From an uncultured Pelagibacteraceae bacterium (GTDB lineage: Bacteria > Pseudomonadota > Alphaproteobacteria > Pelagibacterales > Pelagibacteraceae), in contig CACGJS010000001.1 of assembly GCA_902573385.1 (NCBI GenBank), positions 1 to 64,000 of the forward strand: DNA of 64,000 bases, read 5' to 3'. The notes beneath the pieces are model-generated. The model was not told the origin of the DNA. It worked only from the letters and a program-made list of their open reading frames with translations, and ran no database searches. The position numbers were made by a program, and so were the translations under genes. How positions within the stretch are numbered: the stretch's first letter is position 1; the number at the start of each line of letters is the position of its first letter. Positions 42,027 to 53,160 of the stretch are shown one piece after another.

Positions 42027-43007
42027 TTATTTATTAGTGTTTCTAAGTAATTTTAGTATATTTTCAAGGTCTTGTGGCAGAACTGATGAAAAAATCATTT
42101 CTTTATTAGTTTTAGGGTGAATAAATCCTAGTGTTTTTGCATGAAGAAACTGTCTATCCAATTTATAAATTAAATTTTCTAAATTAGTTGCTATATTTTT
42201 AAGTTTTTTATATTTTTTTTTATATTTATTATCTCCAAGAATACTATTACCCATATGTTTCATATGAACTCTTATTTGGTGGGTTCTTCCAGTTTCAAGT
42301 TTACATTCAACTAGACTTAGTGTTGGGGTTTTATCATTCTCAAAAATTTCAAGAGTTTTATAATTTGTGATAGCTCTTTTTCCTTTAGAGTCACTTACTT
42401 CCATCATTTGTCTATTTTTTGAACTTCTAGTTATAAAAGTATCAATTCTACCTGAGGAAGGTCTAAGCTTTCCCCAAATTAAAAGTTGGTAAATTCTAGT
42501 AATTGTATGTTTGCTAAATTGAAGAGATAGGTTTTCATGAGTTTCGTTATTTTTGGCTATGACAATTAATCCTGAAGTATCTTTATCAATTCTATGAACA
42601 ATACCTGGCCGAAGTTCATCACCGATTGTTGAAAGAGCATTTTTATTATAACTCATTAAAGCATTTACGATCGTTCGATCATAATTTCCAGCTCCTGGAT
42701 GCATAATAATACCCGAAGGTTTATTTATTATTAATAAATCTTTGTCTTCATGAATAATCTCAAGTTTAAAATCGTATGGTTTTAAAGAAGGTATCTTAGG
42801 TTTTGGAATTTCAAGTATTAAAATATCTCCTTTAGATACTTTTTTAGAAGGAGTATTTATTATTCTATTATTTAACTTTAATTTTTTTTTTAAGATTAAA
42901 TTTTTAATTCTTGTTCTACTAATCAACTTCTCTCTTTTGTTTATAAAAACATCAACTCTTAGACTATTTTCATCTGACTTTACTATTAAATTAATGTTTT
43001 TTTTCAT
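42027..43007 (-). CDS. rluD: RluA/RluD-family pseudouridine synthase
   Basis: N-terminal S4-like domain, PSGIIMHPGAGN, IVHRIDKDTSGLIVIAKN, ETGRTHQIRVHMKHMG. Confidence 0.92.
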   Translation of the reverse strand: MKKNINLIVKSDENSLRVDVFINKREKLISRTRIKNLILKKKLKLNNRIINTPSKKVSKGDILILEIPKPKIPSLKPYDFKLEIIHEDKDLLIINKPSGIIMHPGAGNYDRTIVNALMSYNKNALSTIGDELRPGIVHRIDKDTSGLIVIAKNNETHENLSLQFSKHTITRIYQLLIWGKLRPSSGRIDTFITRSSKNRQMMEVSDSKGKRAITNYKTLEIFENDKTPTLSLVECKLETGRTHQIRVHMKHMGNSILGDNKYKKKYKKLKNIATNLENLIYKLDRQFLHAKTLGFIHPKTNKEMIFSSVLPQDLENILKLLRNTNK

Positions 43008-43030
43008 AAAATGTAATATTAATACTATAT

Positions 43031-43107
43031 GCGCTTGTAGCTCAACTGGATAGAGCGCCTGACTTCGGATCAGGAGGTTCTGGGTTCGACTCCTAGCAGG
43101 CGCACCA
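43031..43107 (+). tRNA. tRNA-Arg(UCG)
   Basis: 77 nt GCGCTTGTAGCTCAACTGGATAGAGCGCCTGACTTCGGATCAGGAGGTTCTGGGTTCGACTCCTAGCAGGCGCACCA; anticodon loop CTTCGGA; encoded CCA. Confidence 0.96.
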
Positions 43108-43108
43108 C

Positions 43109-43915
43109 TTATTCACCAATATTTATTAAAGATCCCTTTTTTCTGGCCTGAGCAAAGGAATAATAAAATATTGAAATTGCAATAATTAAGTAAAGTGCAT
43201 TCAAGTAAAAAGCTTGGACTATGTTTTCATAGTTAACAGTTTGGTCAATTAATATACTTCTGGCTTCTTCAAAAATATAAACCAAAGGAAGTCCAAATGC
43301 TATTGATTGAAATATTTCAGGTAAGGTTTCTATTGGATAGTAGACACAACCAAAAGGCGCTAATAAAAATAAAGTTGACCATGAAATATTTTCAAAAGAT
43401 GGTCCAAACCTTAATAGTCCAGCAGACACTAATAGACCTAAGGTTATCCCAAAAATATATAGACTTAAGAAAAGGAAAAATAAAGGAATACCTAGATTTA
43501 GAAGAGATATTCCAAATAAAGGAGAAGTTAGAAGTATTGCTGGTACTAGTCCTATTAAAGCTCTAACTAATGCTGTAAAAACTAATGAAGTAATTATTTC
43601 ACTCATCTTCATTGGTGCAATAAATAAATTAGTGAAGTTTCTACTCCATATTTCTTCTAAAAATAAAATATTAAAACCTATACTTGTTCTAAATAAAAAA
43701 TCATAAAGAATAGCGCAAGAAAGAATAACTCCAATTGCACCACTATAATAGGTGCTATGTGAAGCAAAAAAATTTGAAATAAAGCCCCAAAGAGTAATTT
43801 GTATAGTGGGCCAATATACTAGATCCAAAACTCTTGGAAAAGATTGGGTAATTAAAAAAAAATGTCTTAAAAAAAGACCATAAATTCTATTAAAACTCAT
43901 TTTAATTCCTTGCAA
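43109..43915 (-). CDS. ABC-2 type transporter permease
   Basis: Six-TM ABC-2 permease pattern (PRVLDLVYWPTIQITLWGFISNFF...); overlaps the ABC ATPase gene by 14 nt. Confidence 0.87.
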   Translation of the reverse strand: MQGIKMSFNRIYGLFLRHFFLITQSFPRVLDLVYWPTIQITLWGFISNFFASHSTYYSGAIGVILSCAILYDFLFRTSIGFNILFLEEIWSRNFTNLFIAPMKMSEIITSLVFTALVRALIGLVPAILLTSPLFGISLLNLGIPLFFLFLSLYIFGITLGLLVSAGLLRFGPSFENISWSTLFLLAPFGCVYYPIETLPEIFQSIAFGLPLVYIFEEARSILIDQTVNYENIVQAFYLNALYLIIAISIFYYSFAQARKKGSLINIGE

Positions 43916-44624
43916 GTTTTAAAAAAACTTCCTCTAAATTTTTTCTACCATGTTTATTAATTAATTCGTCGTGATTGCCTTTATCTATAATTATTCCATC
44001 CTTCATCATCAATATTAAATCACACAATCTCTTCACTTCGTTCATATTATGAGAGGCAAGTAATACTGATATCTTTTTATCTTTTTTATAATTTTCTAAA
44101 AAAGTTCTAATAAAATCTCCTGTTTCTGGATCAAGAGAAGCTGTTGGTTCATCTAAAAGAAGTACTGTTGGATTATTAATCAAAGCTTTAGCTAAACTTA
44201 CCCTATTTTTTTGACCAGAAGAGAGTTCACCAGTTACTTTTTTTAATAAATTTTCAAGTCTTAATTCATTAGCTAAATATTCGATTCTATGATTTAAATT
44301 TTTGACACTATATAATTTACCATAAACAATTAAATTTTGTTTTACTGTCAGTTTTTTAGGTAATTCAATATATGGAGAAATAAAATTCATTTTATGGAGA
44401 AGAGAAATTCTATGATCTTCAATATTCATTCCGTTTATTAATACAGAACCACCAGATGGTTTTAATAAACCAAGTATCATAGCTATAGTGGTAGTCTTTC
44501 CACATCCATTTGGGCCAAGCAAACCTATAATTTCATTTTCTTTAATTTTGAAATTAATATTTTTTACAGCTATTTTAGAATCATAAGATTTTGAAAGATT
44601 TATAACTTCGATTGAATTTTGCAT
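43902..44624 (-). CDS. ABC transporter ATP-binding protein
   Basis: LLGPNGCGKTTTIAMILGLLKPSGG, LSSGQKNRVSLAKALINNPTVLLLDEPTASLDP. Confidence 0.94.
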   Translation of the reverse strand: MQNSIEVINLSKSYDSKIAVKNINFKIKENEIIGLLGPNGCGKTTTIAMILGLLKPSGGSVLINGMNIEDHRISLLHKMNFISPYIELPKKLTVKQNLIVYGKLYSVKNLNHRIEYLANELRLENLLKKVTGELSSGQKNRVSLAKALINNPTVLLLDEPTASLDPETGDFIRTFLENYKKDKKISVLLASHNMNEVKRLCDLILMMKDGIIIDKGNHDELINKHGRKNLEEVFLKLARN

Positions 44625-45556
44625 TAAAATCTAGATGCTCTCTTTAATCTATCATTTATTGATTTACCTAAACCAATATTAGGAATTTTTTCAACAGCAA
44701 TTGATTTATATCCTTTATTCTTTATTTTTCTTAAATATGAATATAAATTTTTAGCAGCTTCTTTTAGATCATTTTTTTTACTCAAATAAAAATAATTAAA
44801 ACTTTTTATTTTTTTCTTTTTTACTAAAAGATAAGCTTCATTTTTTTTAGGTTTTAAAGCATTCATTCTTAAAGGAATTCCCGGTGAGTAATGTAATTTT
44901 GATTGACCAGGAGCAATTTTTTTAGAGGGATTTATATTAATCTTAATTTTTTTATTTAAAACACTTTCAATTTTAGAAACTTCTAATCCACCCAATCTTA
45001 ATATTTGTGGAAATTTTGTTAAATCTATTATAGTTGACTCAAGCCCAATTTTTGATTTTCCACCATCTAAAACATAATGAATTTTTTTGCCAAAATCATC
45101 TTTAACATCAGAAGCCTTTACAGCACTTACTTTGGTACTAATATTTGCACTAGGTGCAGCTAGAGGATAGTTTAAATCATTTATCAATTTTTTGAAAACT
45201 CTGTGTTTTGGAAACCTAACTGCTAAAGTTTTTTTATTATTTGTAACAATTTTAGATATTTTTGAATTTTTTTTTAAATGTAAGACAAAGGTTAATGGGC
45301 CAGGACAAAATTTTTTATAAAGTTTAAGAAATTCATCACTTATTAAACAATCATTTTTTAAATCACTAATGTTAGAGTAATGAACAATTAGGGGGTTAGA
45401 TTTAGGTCTTTTTTTTAATTTAAATATCTTTTTTACTGCATAACTTGAAAAAGCATTAGCAGCTAAACCATAAACTGTTTCAGTGGGCACTCCTATACAG
45501 TAATTTTTATCTAGGTATTTTTTAGCTTTTTTGATATTTGATTGATTAAATTTCAT
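44624..45556 (-). CDS. L-threonylcarbamoyladenylate synthase (Sua5/YciO/YrdC)
   Basis: YCIGVPTETVYGLAANAFSSYAVKKIFKLKKRPKSNPLIVH, APSANIST, C-terminal Sua5 domain (APGQSKLHYSPGIPL). Confidence 0.92.
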   Translation of the reverse strand: MKFNQSNIKKAKKYLDKNYCIGVPTETVYGLAANAFSSYAVKKIFKLKKRPKSNPLIVHYSNISDLKNDCLISDEFLKLYKKFCPGPLTFVLHLKKNSKISKIVTNNKKTLAVRFPKHRVFKKLINDLNYPLAAPSANISTKVSAVKASDVKDDFGKKIHYVLDGGKSKIGLESTIIDLTKFPQILRLGGLEVSKIESVLNKKIKININPSKKIAPGQSKLHYSPGIPLRMNALKPKKNEAYLLVKKKKIKSFNYFYLSKKNDLKEAAKNLYSYLRKIKNKGYKSIAVEKIPNIGLGKSINDRLKRASRF

Positions 45557-45576
45557 GTATTAATAGTTACTAATAT

Positions 45577-45822
45577 ATGAAAGATAAAAATTTACCAAAC
45601 GATAATAACTCTCAATCACTTGAAGAATTAACGAATGATGTAAATAATATTATTGAATTACTAGAAAAAGAAAAAGATCTTCAAAAATCTATAGATACTT
45701 ATCAAAAACTATTAAGATTAAATAATATTATAGAAAAAAAATTTCAAAAAAACTCTAAAAAAATTAGTGAAGAAACTAAACAAAAAATAAATCTTGTGAT
45801 GAGAAAAAAAAATGAAAAGTAA
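45577..45822 (+). CDS. xseB: Exodeoxyribonuclease VII small subunit
   Basis: 81 aa, SLEELTNDVNNIIELLEKEKDLQKSIDTYQK, directly upstream of ispA-dxs (common xseB-ispA-dxs order). Confidence 0.8.
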   Translation: MKDKNLPNDNNSQSLEELTNDVNNIIELLEKEKDLQKSIDTYQKLLRLNNIIEKKFQKNSKKISEETKQKINLVMRKKNEK

Positions 45823-46684
45823 ACTTATAAAAGTAGCTAAAGATACAAATTCTTTTTTAAAAAATTTTTTAAAAAAACAGAAAAAAACAGAATTAATTCC
45901 TGCAATGAATTATGGATTATTTTCTGGCGGAAAAAGAATTAGATCAAAAATTTTATTAGATATAGGTTTTTTATTTAAAGTAGATTATAAAACTTTAATT
46001 ATCATTGGATCGGCAGTTGAATGTATACATGCATACTCTTTAATTCATGATGATTTGCCATGTATGGATAATGATAAAATGAGAAGAGGAAAGTTATCAA
46101 CGCATGTTAAATTTGGAGAGTCTACTGCCGTATTGGCTGGTAATTCTCTTTTAACAATGGCATTTGAAATTTTAACAAGCTTAAATTTAAATATAAGCGA
46201 AAAAATAAAAATAAACTTAATTAAAAAACTATCTGAATGTTCTGGCCATTTGGGAATAGCAGGAGGTCAATTTTTAGATTTAAGCTTTGAAAAAAAAAAT
46301 ATCTCAAAAAATAAAATTATAGATATGGAGATAAAAAAAACAGGAAAACTTTTTAGTTTTTGCTGCATGGCTCCAGCAATTATTAAAAAAAAAAGTCTCA
46401 AAGAGATTAAATTTTTTGAAAAGATTGGATCTGATATTGGTTTATTATTTCAAATCGCTGATGATTTAATTGATCTTAAGGGATCAACCAAAATAGCTGG
46501 AAAAAAAACTGGAAAAGATAAAAAAAGAGGAAAAGCTACTCTTATAAGTTTACTTGGACATAAAAATGCTATTAAATATAGCAACAATATTAAAAGTAAA
46601 ATTATTAAAGATTTAAAAAAATATGGTTCTAAATCAAAAAATATTAATGAAACTTTAAATTATATTTTATTAAGAAATAAATAA
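45812..46684 (+). CDS. ispA: Farnesyl diphosphate synthase family
   Basis: [54 protein letters not shown]. Confidence 0.93.
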   Translation: MKSKLIKVAKDTNSFLKNFLKKQKKTELIPAMNYGLFSGGKRIRSKILLDIGFLFKVDYKTLIIIGSAVECIHAYSLIHDDLPCMDNDKMRRGKLSTHVKFGESTAVLAGNSLLTMAFEILTSLNLNISEKIKINLIKKLSECSGHLGIAGGQFLDLSFEKKNISKNKIIDMEIKKTGKLFSFCCMAPAIIKKKSLKEIKFFEKIGSDIGLLFQIADDLIDLKGSTKIAGKKTGKDKKRGKATLISLLGHKNAIKYSNNIKSKIIKDLKKYGSKSKNINETLNYILLRNK

Positions 46685-48597
46685 TGCAAGATTATAAATT
46701 TTTAAAAGATATAAATTTTCCTTCTGATCTAAAAAAGCTATCTGAAAGTGATCTTAAGACACTCTCAGATGAACTTAGAGAAGAAATGATAAATGTAGTT
46801 TCTGAGACAGGTGGTCATCTTGGAGCAGGATTAGGAGTTGTAGAATTAACTGTTGCTCTTCATTATGTATTTGACACTCCAAATGATAAATTAATCTGGG
46901 ATGTTGGTCATCAAACATATCCACATAAAATTTTAACAGGAAGAAAAAATAAAATAAGAACTCTAAGACAAGGAAATGGATTATCTGGATTTACTAAGAG
47001 ATCTGAAAGTGAATATGACCCGTTTGGAGCAGCACATAGCTCAACCTCTATTTCTTCTGCTTTAGGAATAGCTGAAGCTAACAAACTATCTAATAAATCA
47101 AATAACGTGGTTGCAGTAATTGGTGATGGAGCAATTAGTGCAGGTATGGCTTATGAGGCAATGAATAATGCTGGAGCTTCAAAAGCTAAAATGATTGTAA
47201 TTTTAAATGATAACGACATGTCTATAGCTAAACCAGTTGGAGCAATGAGAACTTATTTAGCAAGATTATTGTCAGGAAAAATTTATTTTAGTTTAAGAGA
47301 AACTTTTAGACTAATTGTTTCAGCTTTTTCAAAAAGATTCAGTGCAAAAGCTGGAAAAGCTGAGGATTTTTTACGTTCAGCCGTAACTGGAGGAACACTT
47401 TTTAATTCTCTGGGTTTTTATTATATAGGACCAATTGATGGTCATGATCTAGATGCTCTTTTGCCCATTTTGAAGAATGCAAGAGACTCCAAACATAATG
47501 GTCCAATCATGATTCATGTAAAAACAAAAAAAGGTAAAGGTTATTCATATGCTGAAAAAGCAAATGATCATTATCATGGAGTTTCAAAATTTAATGTTGA
47601 AACAGGTGAACAGGTAAAAAGTAGCACAAATTTACCCGCTTATACGAAAGTTTTTGCAAACACTTTAGTTAAACATGCGCAAAAAGATAGTAAGATTGTT
47701 GGAATTACGGCAGCAATGCCTAGTGGAACAGGAATGGATATCTTTGCAAAAGAATTTCCCAAAAGAATGTTTGACGTTGGTATTGCTGAACAGCATGCAG
47801 TTACTTTTGCTGCTGGTCTAGCAACGGAGGGCTTTAAACCTTATGCTGCTATTTATTCAACTTTTTTACAAAGAGCCTATGACCAAGTAGTTCATGATGT
47901 TGCTATACAAAGTTTACCAGTTAGATTTGCAATTGATAGAGCTGGTTTAGTTGGTGCAGATGGATCAACACATGCTGGCTCTTTTGATATAACCTATCTA
48001 TCAACTTTGCCTAATTTTGTAGTTATGGCGGCAAGTGATGAGTCTGAACTGGTAAAAATGATTAATACTTCCATAGATATTAATGATCGGCCTAGCGCTA
48101 TTAGATATCCAAGAGGAACAGGTATTGGATTAGAATTACCTTCAATAGAAGAAAAAGTAGAGATAGGAAAAGGAAGAATAATTCAAGAAGGAAAAAAAGT
48201 TTGTATTTTAAGTTTAGGAACAAGATTAGAAGAATGTAAAAATGCTGCTGAAGAATTAAAGAATAAAGGAATAATCCCAACAATTATTGATGTAAGATTT
48301 GTAAAACCATTAGATGAAGAGCTTATTTTGAGATTTGCAAGAACACATGAAATAATGATTACTGTCGAGGAAGGTTCTATTGGAGGCTTTGGTTCACATG
48401 TTAAAAACTTATTAGCTGAAAAAGGTATTTTTGACAAAGGTTTAAAATTTAGATCTATGACACTCCCAGATATTTTTATTGAACAAGATAGCCCAAAGAA
48501 AATGTATGATGTTGCCGGTTTAAATGCAAAACAAATTTCAAAAAAAATTTTAGATATTTTATTTATGCAAGACTCAATTAAAGTAGTAAAAAATTAG
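46684..48597 (+). CDS. dxs: 1-deoxy-D-xylulose-5-phosphate synthase
   Basis: [69 protein letters not shown]. Confidence 0.98.
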   Translation: MQDYKFLKDINFPSDLKKLSESDLKTLSDELREEMINVVSETGGHLGAGLGVVELTVALHYVFDTPNDKLIWDVGHQTYPHKILTGRKNKIRTLRQGNGLSGFTKRSESEYDPFGAAHSSTSISSALGIAEANKLSNKSNNVVAVIGDGAISAGMAYEAMNNAGASKAKMIVILNDNDMSIAKPVGAMRTYLARLLSGKIYFSLRETFRLIVSAFSKRFSAKAGKAEDFLRSAVTGGTLFNSLGFYYIGPIDGHDLDALLPILKNARDSKHNGPIMIHVKTKKGKGYSYAEKANDHYHGVSKFNVETGEQVKSSTNLPAYTKVFANTLVKHAQKDSKIVGITAAMPSGTGMDIFAKEFPKRMFDVGIAEQHAVTFAAGLATEGFKPYAAIYSTFLQRAYDQVVHDVAIQSLPVRFAIDRAGLVGADGSTHAGSFDITYLSTLPNFVVMAASDESELVKMINTSIDINDRPSAIRYPRGTGIGLELPSIEEKVEIGKGRIIQEGKKVCILSLGTRLEECKNAAEELKNKGIIPTIIDVRFVKPLDEELILRFARTHEIMITVEEGSIGGFGSHVKNLLAEKGIFDKGLKFRSMTLPDIFIEQDSPKKMYDVAGLNAKQISKKILDILFMQDSIKVVKN

Positions 48598-48615
48598 ATT
48601 TAATTATAAAGATTT

Positions 48616-49698
48616 TTAACTGCACTGGGCTTTATGCATTAAATAATGATCTAATAGCACACAGTTTAACATTGCTTCGCCTACTGGAACAGCACGTATT
48701 CCTACACAAGGGTCATGTCTACCTTTTACTGAGATAGTTGTGTTTTTTCCAAACTTATCAATTGTTTTTCTACTTTTTAAAATTGATGAAGTTGGTTTAA
48801 CTGCAAAAGAAATCACAATTTCTTGGCCACTTGAAATTCCTCCTAGTATGCCTCCTGCATTATTTGATTTAAATATTAATTTTTTCCCTTTTTGTGAAAT
48901 TTCATCAGAATTTTGTTCACCAGTCAATTGTGCTGAGTTCATTCCTGAACCTATATTTACACCTTTAACAGCATTAATGCTCATCATAGCAGAAGCAATA
49001 TCCATATCTAATTTTGAATAAATGGGAGCACCTAAACCAGCAGGAATTCCTCTTGCTCTTACTTCTATAATAGCACCACATGAAGATCCAGACTTTCTAA
49101 TGCTAAGTAAATATTTTTCCCATAATTTTACAATCGATTTATCAGGACAGAAAAATGGATTTTTTCTAATTGTTGAGTCATTCCATTTGTTTAAATCACA
49201 CCCAAGTATTCCTAATTGAGTTACTGCACCAATAACTCTAAATTTTTTACCTATTTTTTTTTCTAAAACTTTTTTTGCTATTGCACCAGCTGCCACTCTT
49301 GCTGCTGTTTCTCTAGCAGAAGATCTTCCACCACCTCTGTGGTCTCTAATTCCATATTTTTTAAAGTATGTAAAATCTGCATGTCCTGGTCTGAATTTAT
49401 TTTTAATAGTTTCATAGTCTCTAGACCTCATATCCTTATTATAAATAATTAGAGAAATAGGTGTTCCAGTTGTTCTACCTTTGAATACTCCTGATAGAAT
49501 TTGTACTTTATCATCTTCTTTTCTTTGAGTTGTAAACTTAGATTGACCAGGTTTTCTTTTATTAAGTTCTATTTGAATATCTTCTTCTTTTATATCAATA
49601 TTTGGTGGGCAACCATCAATTATACAGCCTATAGCAGGTCCATGTGACTCGCCCCATGTAGTGAAACGAAATAGCTTTCCAAAAGTATTAAATGACAT
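48616..49698 (-). CDS. aroC: Chorismate synthase
   Basis: [61 protein letters not shown]. Confidence 0.97.
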   Translation of the reverse strand: MSFNTFGKLFRFTTWGESHGPAIGCIIDGCPPNIDIKEEDIQIELNKRKPGQSKFTTQRKEDDKVQILSGVFKGRTTGTPISLIIYNKDMRSRDYETIKNKFRPGHADFTYFKKYGIRDHRGGGRSSARETAARVAAGAIAKKVLEKKIGKKFRVIGAVTQLGILGCDLNKWNDSTIRKNPFFCPDKSIVKLWEKYLLSIRKSGSSCGAIIEVRARGIPAGLGAPIYSKLDMDIASAMMSINAVKGVNIGSGMNSAQLTGEQNSDEISQKGKKLIFKSNNAGGILGGISSGQEIVISFAVKPTSSILKSRKTIDKFGKNTTISVKGRHDPCVGIRAVPVGEAMLNCVLLDHYLMHKAQCS

Positions 49699-49731
49699 TA
49701 TTTATATTATATAGAATATTTTGTTAAAATT

Positions 49732-50358
49732 ATGAATCAAAAAAACGCATTAGGATTGAATAGTTGCTTTTTAGATCTAAAAGACCCAATTGAATTGTTT
49801 AAAATATGGATGGAAGAAGCAAAAACTGCTGAACTAAATGATCCAAATGCACTTGCCCTTGCTACAGCTGATATAAATGCAAAACCATCAGTTAGAATGG
49901 TTTTATTAAAAGATTTTAGTAAATCTGGTTTTATTTTTTATACAAATTTAGAAAGTCAAAAGAGCAATGAATTAAAAGAGAACCCCAAAGCTTCTATGTG
50001 TTTTCATTGGAAAAGCTTATTAAGACAGGTAAGAGTTAATGGCATATTAACAAAAGTGAATGAAGATTTAGCAGATGAATATTATAATTCTAGATCTTAT
50101 GATAGTAGAATTGGTGCATGGGCCTCTAAACAAAGTAGAGCTTTAAAAAATAGAAAAGACTTAATTTTATCAATAGAGGAATATAAGAAAAAATATAATA
50201 AAAAAGATGATGTGCCGAGACCAAAGCATTGGTCCGGGTGGAATTTATTGCCATCAAATATTGAGTTTTGGTTAGATGGAGAAAGTAGAATTCATGAAAG
50301 ACTTAAATATAATAAAGATGAAAAAGGAAATTGGAATAAAATTTTATTAAATCCTTAA
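49732..50358 (+). CDS. pdxH: Pyridoxine/pyridoxamine 5'-phosphate oxidase
   Basis: PNALALATADINAKPSVRMVLLKDFSKSGFIFYTNLESQKSNELKENPKASMCFHW, RPKHWSGWNLLP. Confidence 0.96.
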   Translation: MNQKNALGLNSCFLDLKDPIELFKIWMEEAKTAELNDPNALALATADINAKPSVRMVLLKDFSKSGFIFYTNLESQKSNELKENPKASMCFHWKSLLRQVRVNGILTKVNEDLADEYYNSRSYDSRIGAWASKQSRALKNRKDLILSIEEYKKKYNKKDDVPRPKHWSGWNLLPSNIEFWLDGESRIHERLKYNKDEKGNWNKILLNP

Positions 50359-51368
50359 AAATTTCTTTCCAAACTAAAAGAAGTTAAATTTTCTAAAATA
50401 GTTTTTTGTTCTGAATTTTTAAATATACTTAAAGAATTTGAAGCAAGATTAATAAAGTGGTCTGCTTTTTTATAACACTCACTAATTATATTATACTTTT
50501 TTATTAAATTTAAAGTAAAAGTTAGATCTAAGTCAGATCTTCTATTTTGTTTAAAGAAGCTCGCTATTTTTTCTTTTTCAGAAGAATTTATTTTTTGGAA
50601 TAATAAAATGATTGGTAATGTAATTTTACCTTCAAAAAAATCTTTACCTATTTTTTTTCCAAAAATTTTTACTTCCGAATTATAATCCAAAGTATCGTCC
50701 GCTATTTGAAAAGTTAAACCAATATTTTTTCCATAAAAATCTAAAGCATTTTTTTCTTTGCTTTCTGAGTTAGATAGAATAGCTCCAACTTTTGTAGCAG
50801 CAGAAAATAAAGCGGCAGTTTTAGATGAAATTATTTTTAAATAAGTTTCTTCAAGTATATCTATCTCTCCTTTATGTTGTAGTTGTAAAATTTCACCCTG
50901 GGCAATCTGTGCTGAAGTAGACGATAATAGTTTTAAAATTTCTAAATTTCCATCTTCAACCATCATTTCAAAACATCGACTTAAAAGATAATCTCCAATT
51001 AAAATTGAAGTTTGATTGCCCCAAATAGAATTAAGTGTTTTTTTTCCTCTTCTTAAGTCTCCAAAATCTATTACGTCGTCATGCATGAGTGTTGCGCTAT
51101 GTATCAATTCCACACAGGCAGCTAAATTAATATCTCTTCCACCTTTTGTATATCCACACAATTTTGCTGAGCCTAATGTTAGTAGAGCTCTTAATCTTTT
51201 TCCACCACTCAGTATATGATAGTTGGTCATTTTTTGAACTAATTCTACATCACTAGCAAGTTTTGATTTTATTTTCTCTTCAACCAAGACCAATTTCTCA
51301 TCCACAGATTCCTTGAGCTGATAATAAGAATTATTTATTTGATTTTTAAGCTGTATAACTGTTCCCAT
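50355..51368 (-). CDS. ispB: Octaprenyl-diphosphate synthase family
   Basis: ILSGGKRLRALLTLGSAKLCGY, LIHSATLMHDDVIDFGDLRRGKKTLNSIWGNQTSILIGDYLLSRCFE, FQIADDTLDY. Confidence 0.93.
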   Translation of the reverse strand: MGTVIQLKNQINNSYYQLKESVDEKLVLVEEKIKSKLASDVELVQKMTNYHILSGGKRLRALLTLGSAKLCGYTKGGRDINLAACVELIHSATLMHDDVIDFGDLRRGKKTLNSIWGNQTSILIGDYLLSRCFEMMVEDGNLEILKLLSSTSAQIAQGEILQLQHKGEIDILEETYLKIISSKTAALFSAATKVGAILSNSESKEKNALDFYGKNIGLTFQIADDTLDYNSEVKIFGKKIGKDFFEGKITLPIILLFQKINSSEKEKIASFFKQNRRSDLDLTFTLNLIKKYNIISECYKKADHFINLASNSLSIFKNSEQKTILENLTSFSLERNF

Positions 51369-51479
51369 ATAAAATTAAGTTAGTATAATTAAGTTTTATT
51401 TATTACTTATCAATTGACGCACCTTAATCTTCAACTATAAGTAGCTTTATATTAAATCAAAATTCTGTAAGGATTATAC

Positions 51480-52286
51480 ATGTTATCATTTTTTAAAAAG
51501 AAAAAAATAGTAGCTCATATTAGGCTAAATGGCGTAATTGGAAATGCAGGTAAATTCAAACAAGGCATAGATTTTGCAGGCCAGGAGGAAATAATTGTGA
51601 AAGCTTTTTCTCTAAAAAAAGCAAAAGCCGTCGCAATTACCATTAATTCACCCGGTGGATCGCCAGTACAGTCTCATTTGATATATAGATTTATTAAAGC
51701 TCAAGCTAAAAAAAATAAAAAAAAAGTTATTGTTTTTGCAGAGGATGTTGCGGCCTCTGGAGGGTATTTAATAGCGTGTGCTGGAGATGAAATATATGCT
51801 AACTCAAGTTCAATAATTGGATCAATTGGCGTTATTTATTCATCTTTTGGTTTTACAGAGTTAATAAAAAAAATTGGAGTTGAGAGAAGAGTTCATACTG
51901 CTGGAAAAAATAAAAGCACTTTAGATCCATTTCTTGAAGAAAAAACAGAAGATATTGAGAGACTTAAAAATATTCAGTTAGAACTTCACAAAGATTTTAT
52001 AAAAGTAGTAGAAGAAAGTCGAAAATCTAAGCTTAATAAGTCTGAAGTAGAATTATTTTCCGGAGAGTTTTGGTCTGGAAGTAAAGCAAAAGATCTTGGT
52101 TTAATTGACAATGTAGGCAATGCCAATGAAGTTTTGAAAGAAAAATTTGGTGAAGATGTTGTAATTAAAAAATTTGAAAAATCTAAAAGTTGGTTAAATA
52201 AAAAACTTTCTTCATCTAGTAATCAAATGGATCAACTAGCAAACATTCTTGAAGAAAGATCTATCTGGCAAAGATATGGCTTCTAA
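51480..52286 (+). CDS. S49 (SppA/SohB-type) signal peptide peptidase
   Basis: [59 protein letters not shown]. Confidence 0.92.
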   Translation: MLSFFKKKKIVAHIRLNGVIGNAGKFKQGIDFAGQEEIIVKAFSLKKAKAVAITINSPGGSPVQSHLIYRFIKAQAKKNKKKVIVFAEDVAASGGYLIACAGDEIYANSSSIIGSIGVIYSSFGFTELIKKIGVERRVHTAGKNKSTLDPFLEEKTEDIERLKNIQLELHKDFIKVVEESRKSKLNKSEVELFSGEFWSGSKAKDLGLIDNVGNANEVLKEKFGEDVVIKKFEKSKSWLNKKLSSSSNQMDQLANILEERSIWQRYGF

Positions 52287-53160
52287 AAAAAAAACTACAA
52301 AACCTAAATTTCAATCTTTTCAGGATACTATATTTAATCTTCAAAAATATTGGAGTAAACAAGGGTGTATTGTTTTACAGCCTTACGATATGGAAGTTGG
52401 AGCAGGAACTTTTCATCCAGCAACAACATTAAGGTCTTTAGGATCAAAACCTTGGAAGACAGCTTATGTTCAGCCATCAAGAAGACCAGCTGATGGAAGA
52501 TATGGAGATAACCCAAATAGACTACAACACTATTATCAGTTCCAAGTATTAATAAAACCTTCTCCAGATAATATAAAAAAACTTTATTTAAATAGTTTAA
52601 CTGTTATTGGTATTAATCATAAAGAACATGACATTAGATTCGTAGAAGATGATTGGGAAAGTCCGACTTTAGGAGCTGCAGGACTTGGTTGGGAAGTATG
52701 GTGTGATGGAATGGAAATTACGCAATTTACTTATTTTCAGCAAATGGCAGGTTTTGAATGTAAGCCAGTTTCGGTAGAAATTACTTATGGACTTGAAAGA
52801 ATCTGTATGTTTACTCAACAAACAAAAAATGTTTATGATCTTTTATGGAATGATGAAGGAGTAAAATATGGTGAAGTATTTCAACAAGCAGAAAAAGAAT
52901 TTTCAGCTTATAATTTTGAATATGCGAATACAGAAAATTTATTTAAAATATTTGACATGTTAGAACTAGAAGCAAAAGCATTAGTGGAAAAAAAATTATC
53001 ATTACCAGCATATGATCAGTGCCTAAAAGCAAGCCATGTATTTAATATTTTAGATGCAAGAGGGGTTATTAGTGTAGCTCAAAGGGCAGGCTATATTGGA
53101 AGAATTAGAGGAATTACCAAAGGTGTTGCAGAAATTTGGTTAAGTAGCCAAACAAAATAA
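52276..53160 (+). CDS. glyQ: Glycyl-tRNA synthetase alpha subunit; start proposed at MASKKK
   Basis: [42 protein letters not shown]. The ORF-track start 52249 adds nine residues inside the upstream gene. Confidence 0.96.
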   Translation: MASKKKTTKPKFQSFQDTIFNLQKYWSKQGCIVLQPYDMEVGAGTFHPATTLRSLGSKPWKTAYVQPSRRPADGRYGDNPNRLQHYYQFQVLIKPSPDNIKKLYLNSLTVIGINHKEHDIRFVEDDWESPTLGAAGLGWEVWCDGMEITQFTYFQQMAGFECKPVSVEITYGLERICMFTQQTKNVYDLLWNDEGVKYGEVFQQAEKEFSAYNFEYANTENLFKIFDMLELEAKALVEKKLSLPAYDQCLKASHVFNILDARGVISVAQRAGYIGRIRGITKGVAEIWLSSQTK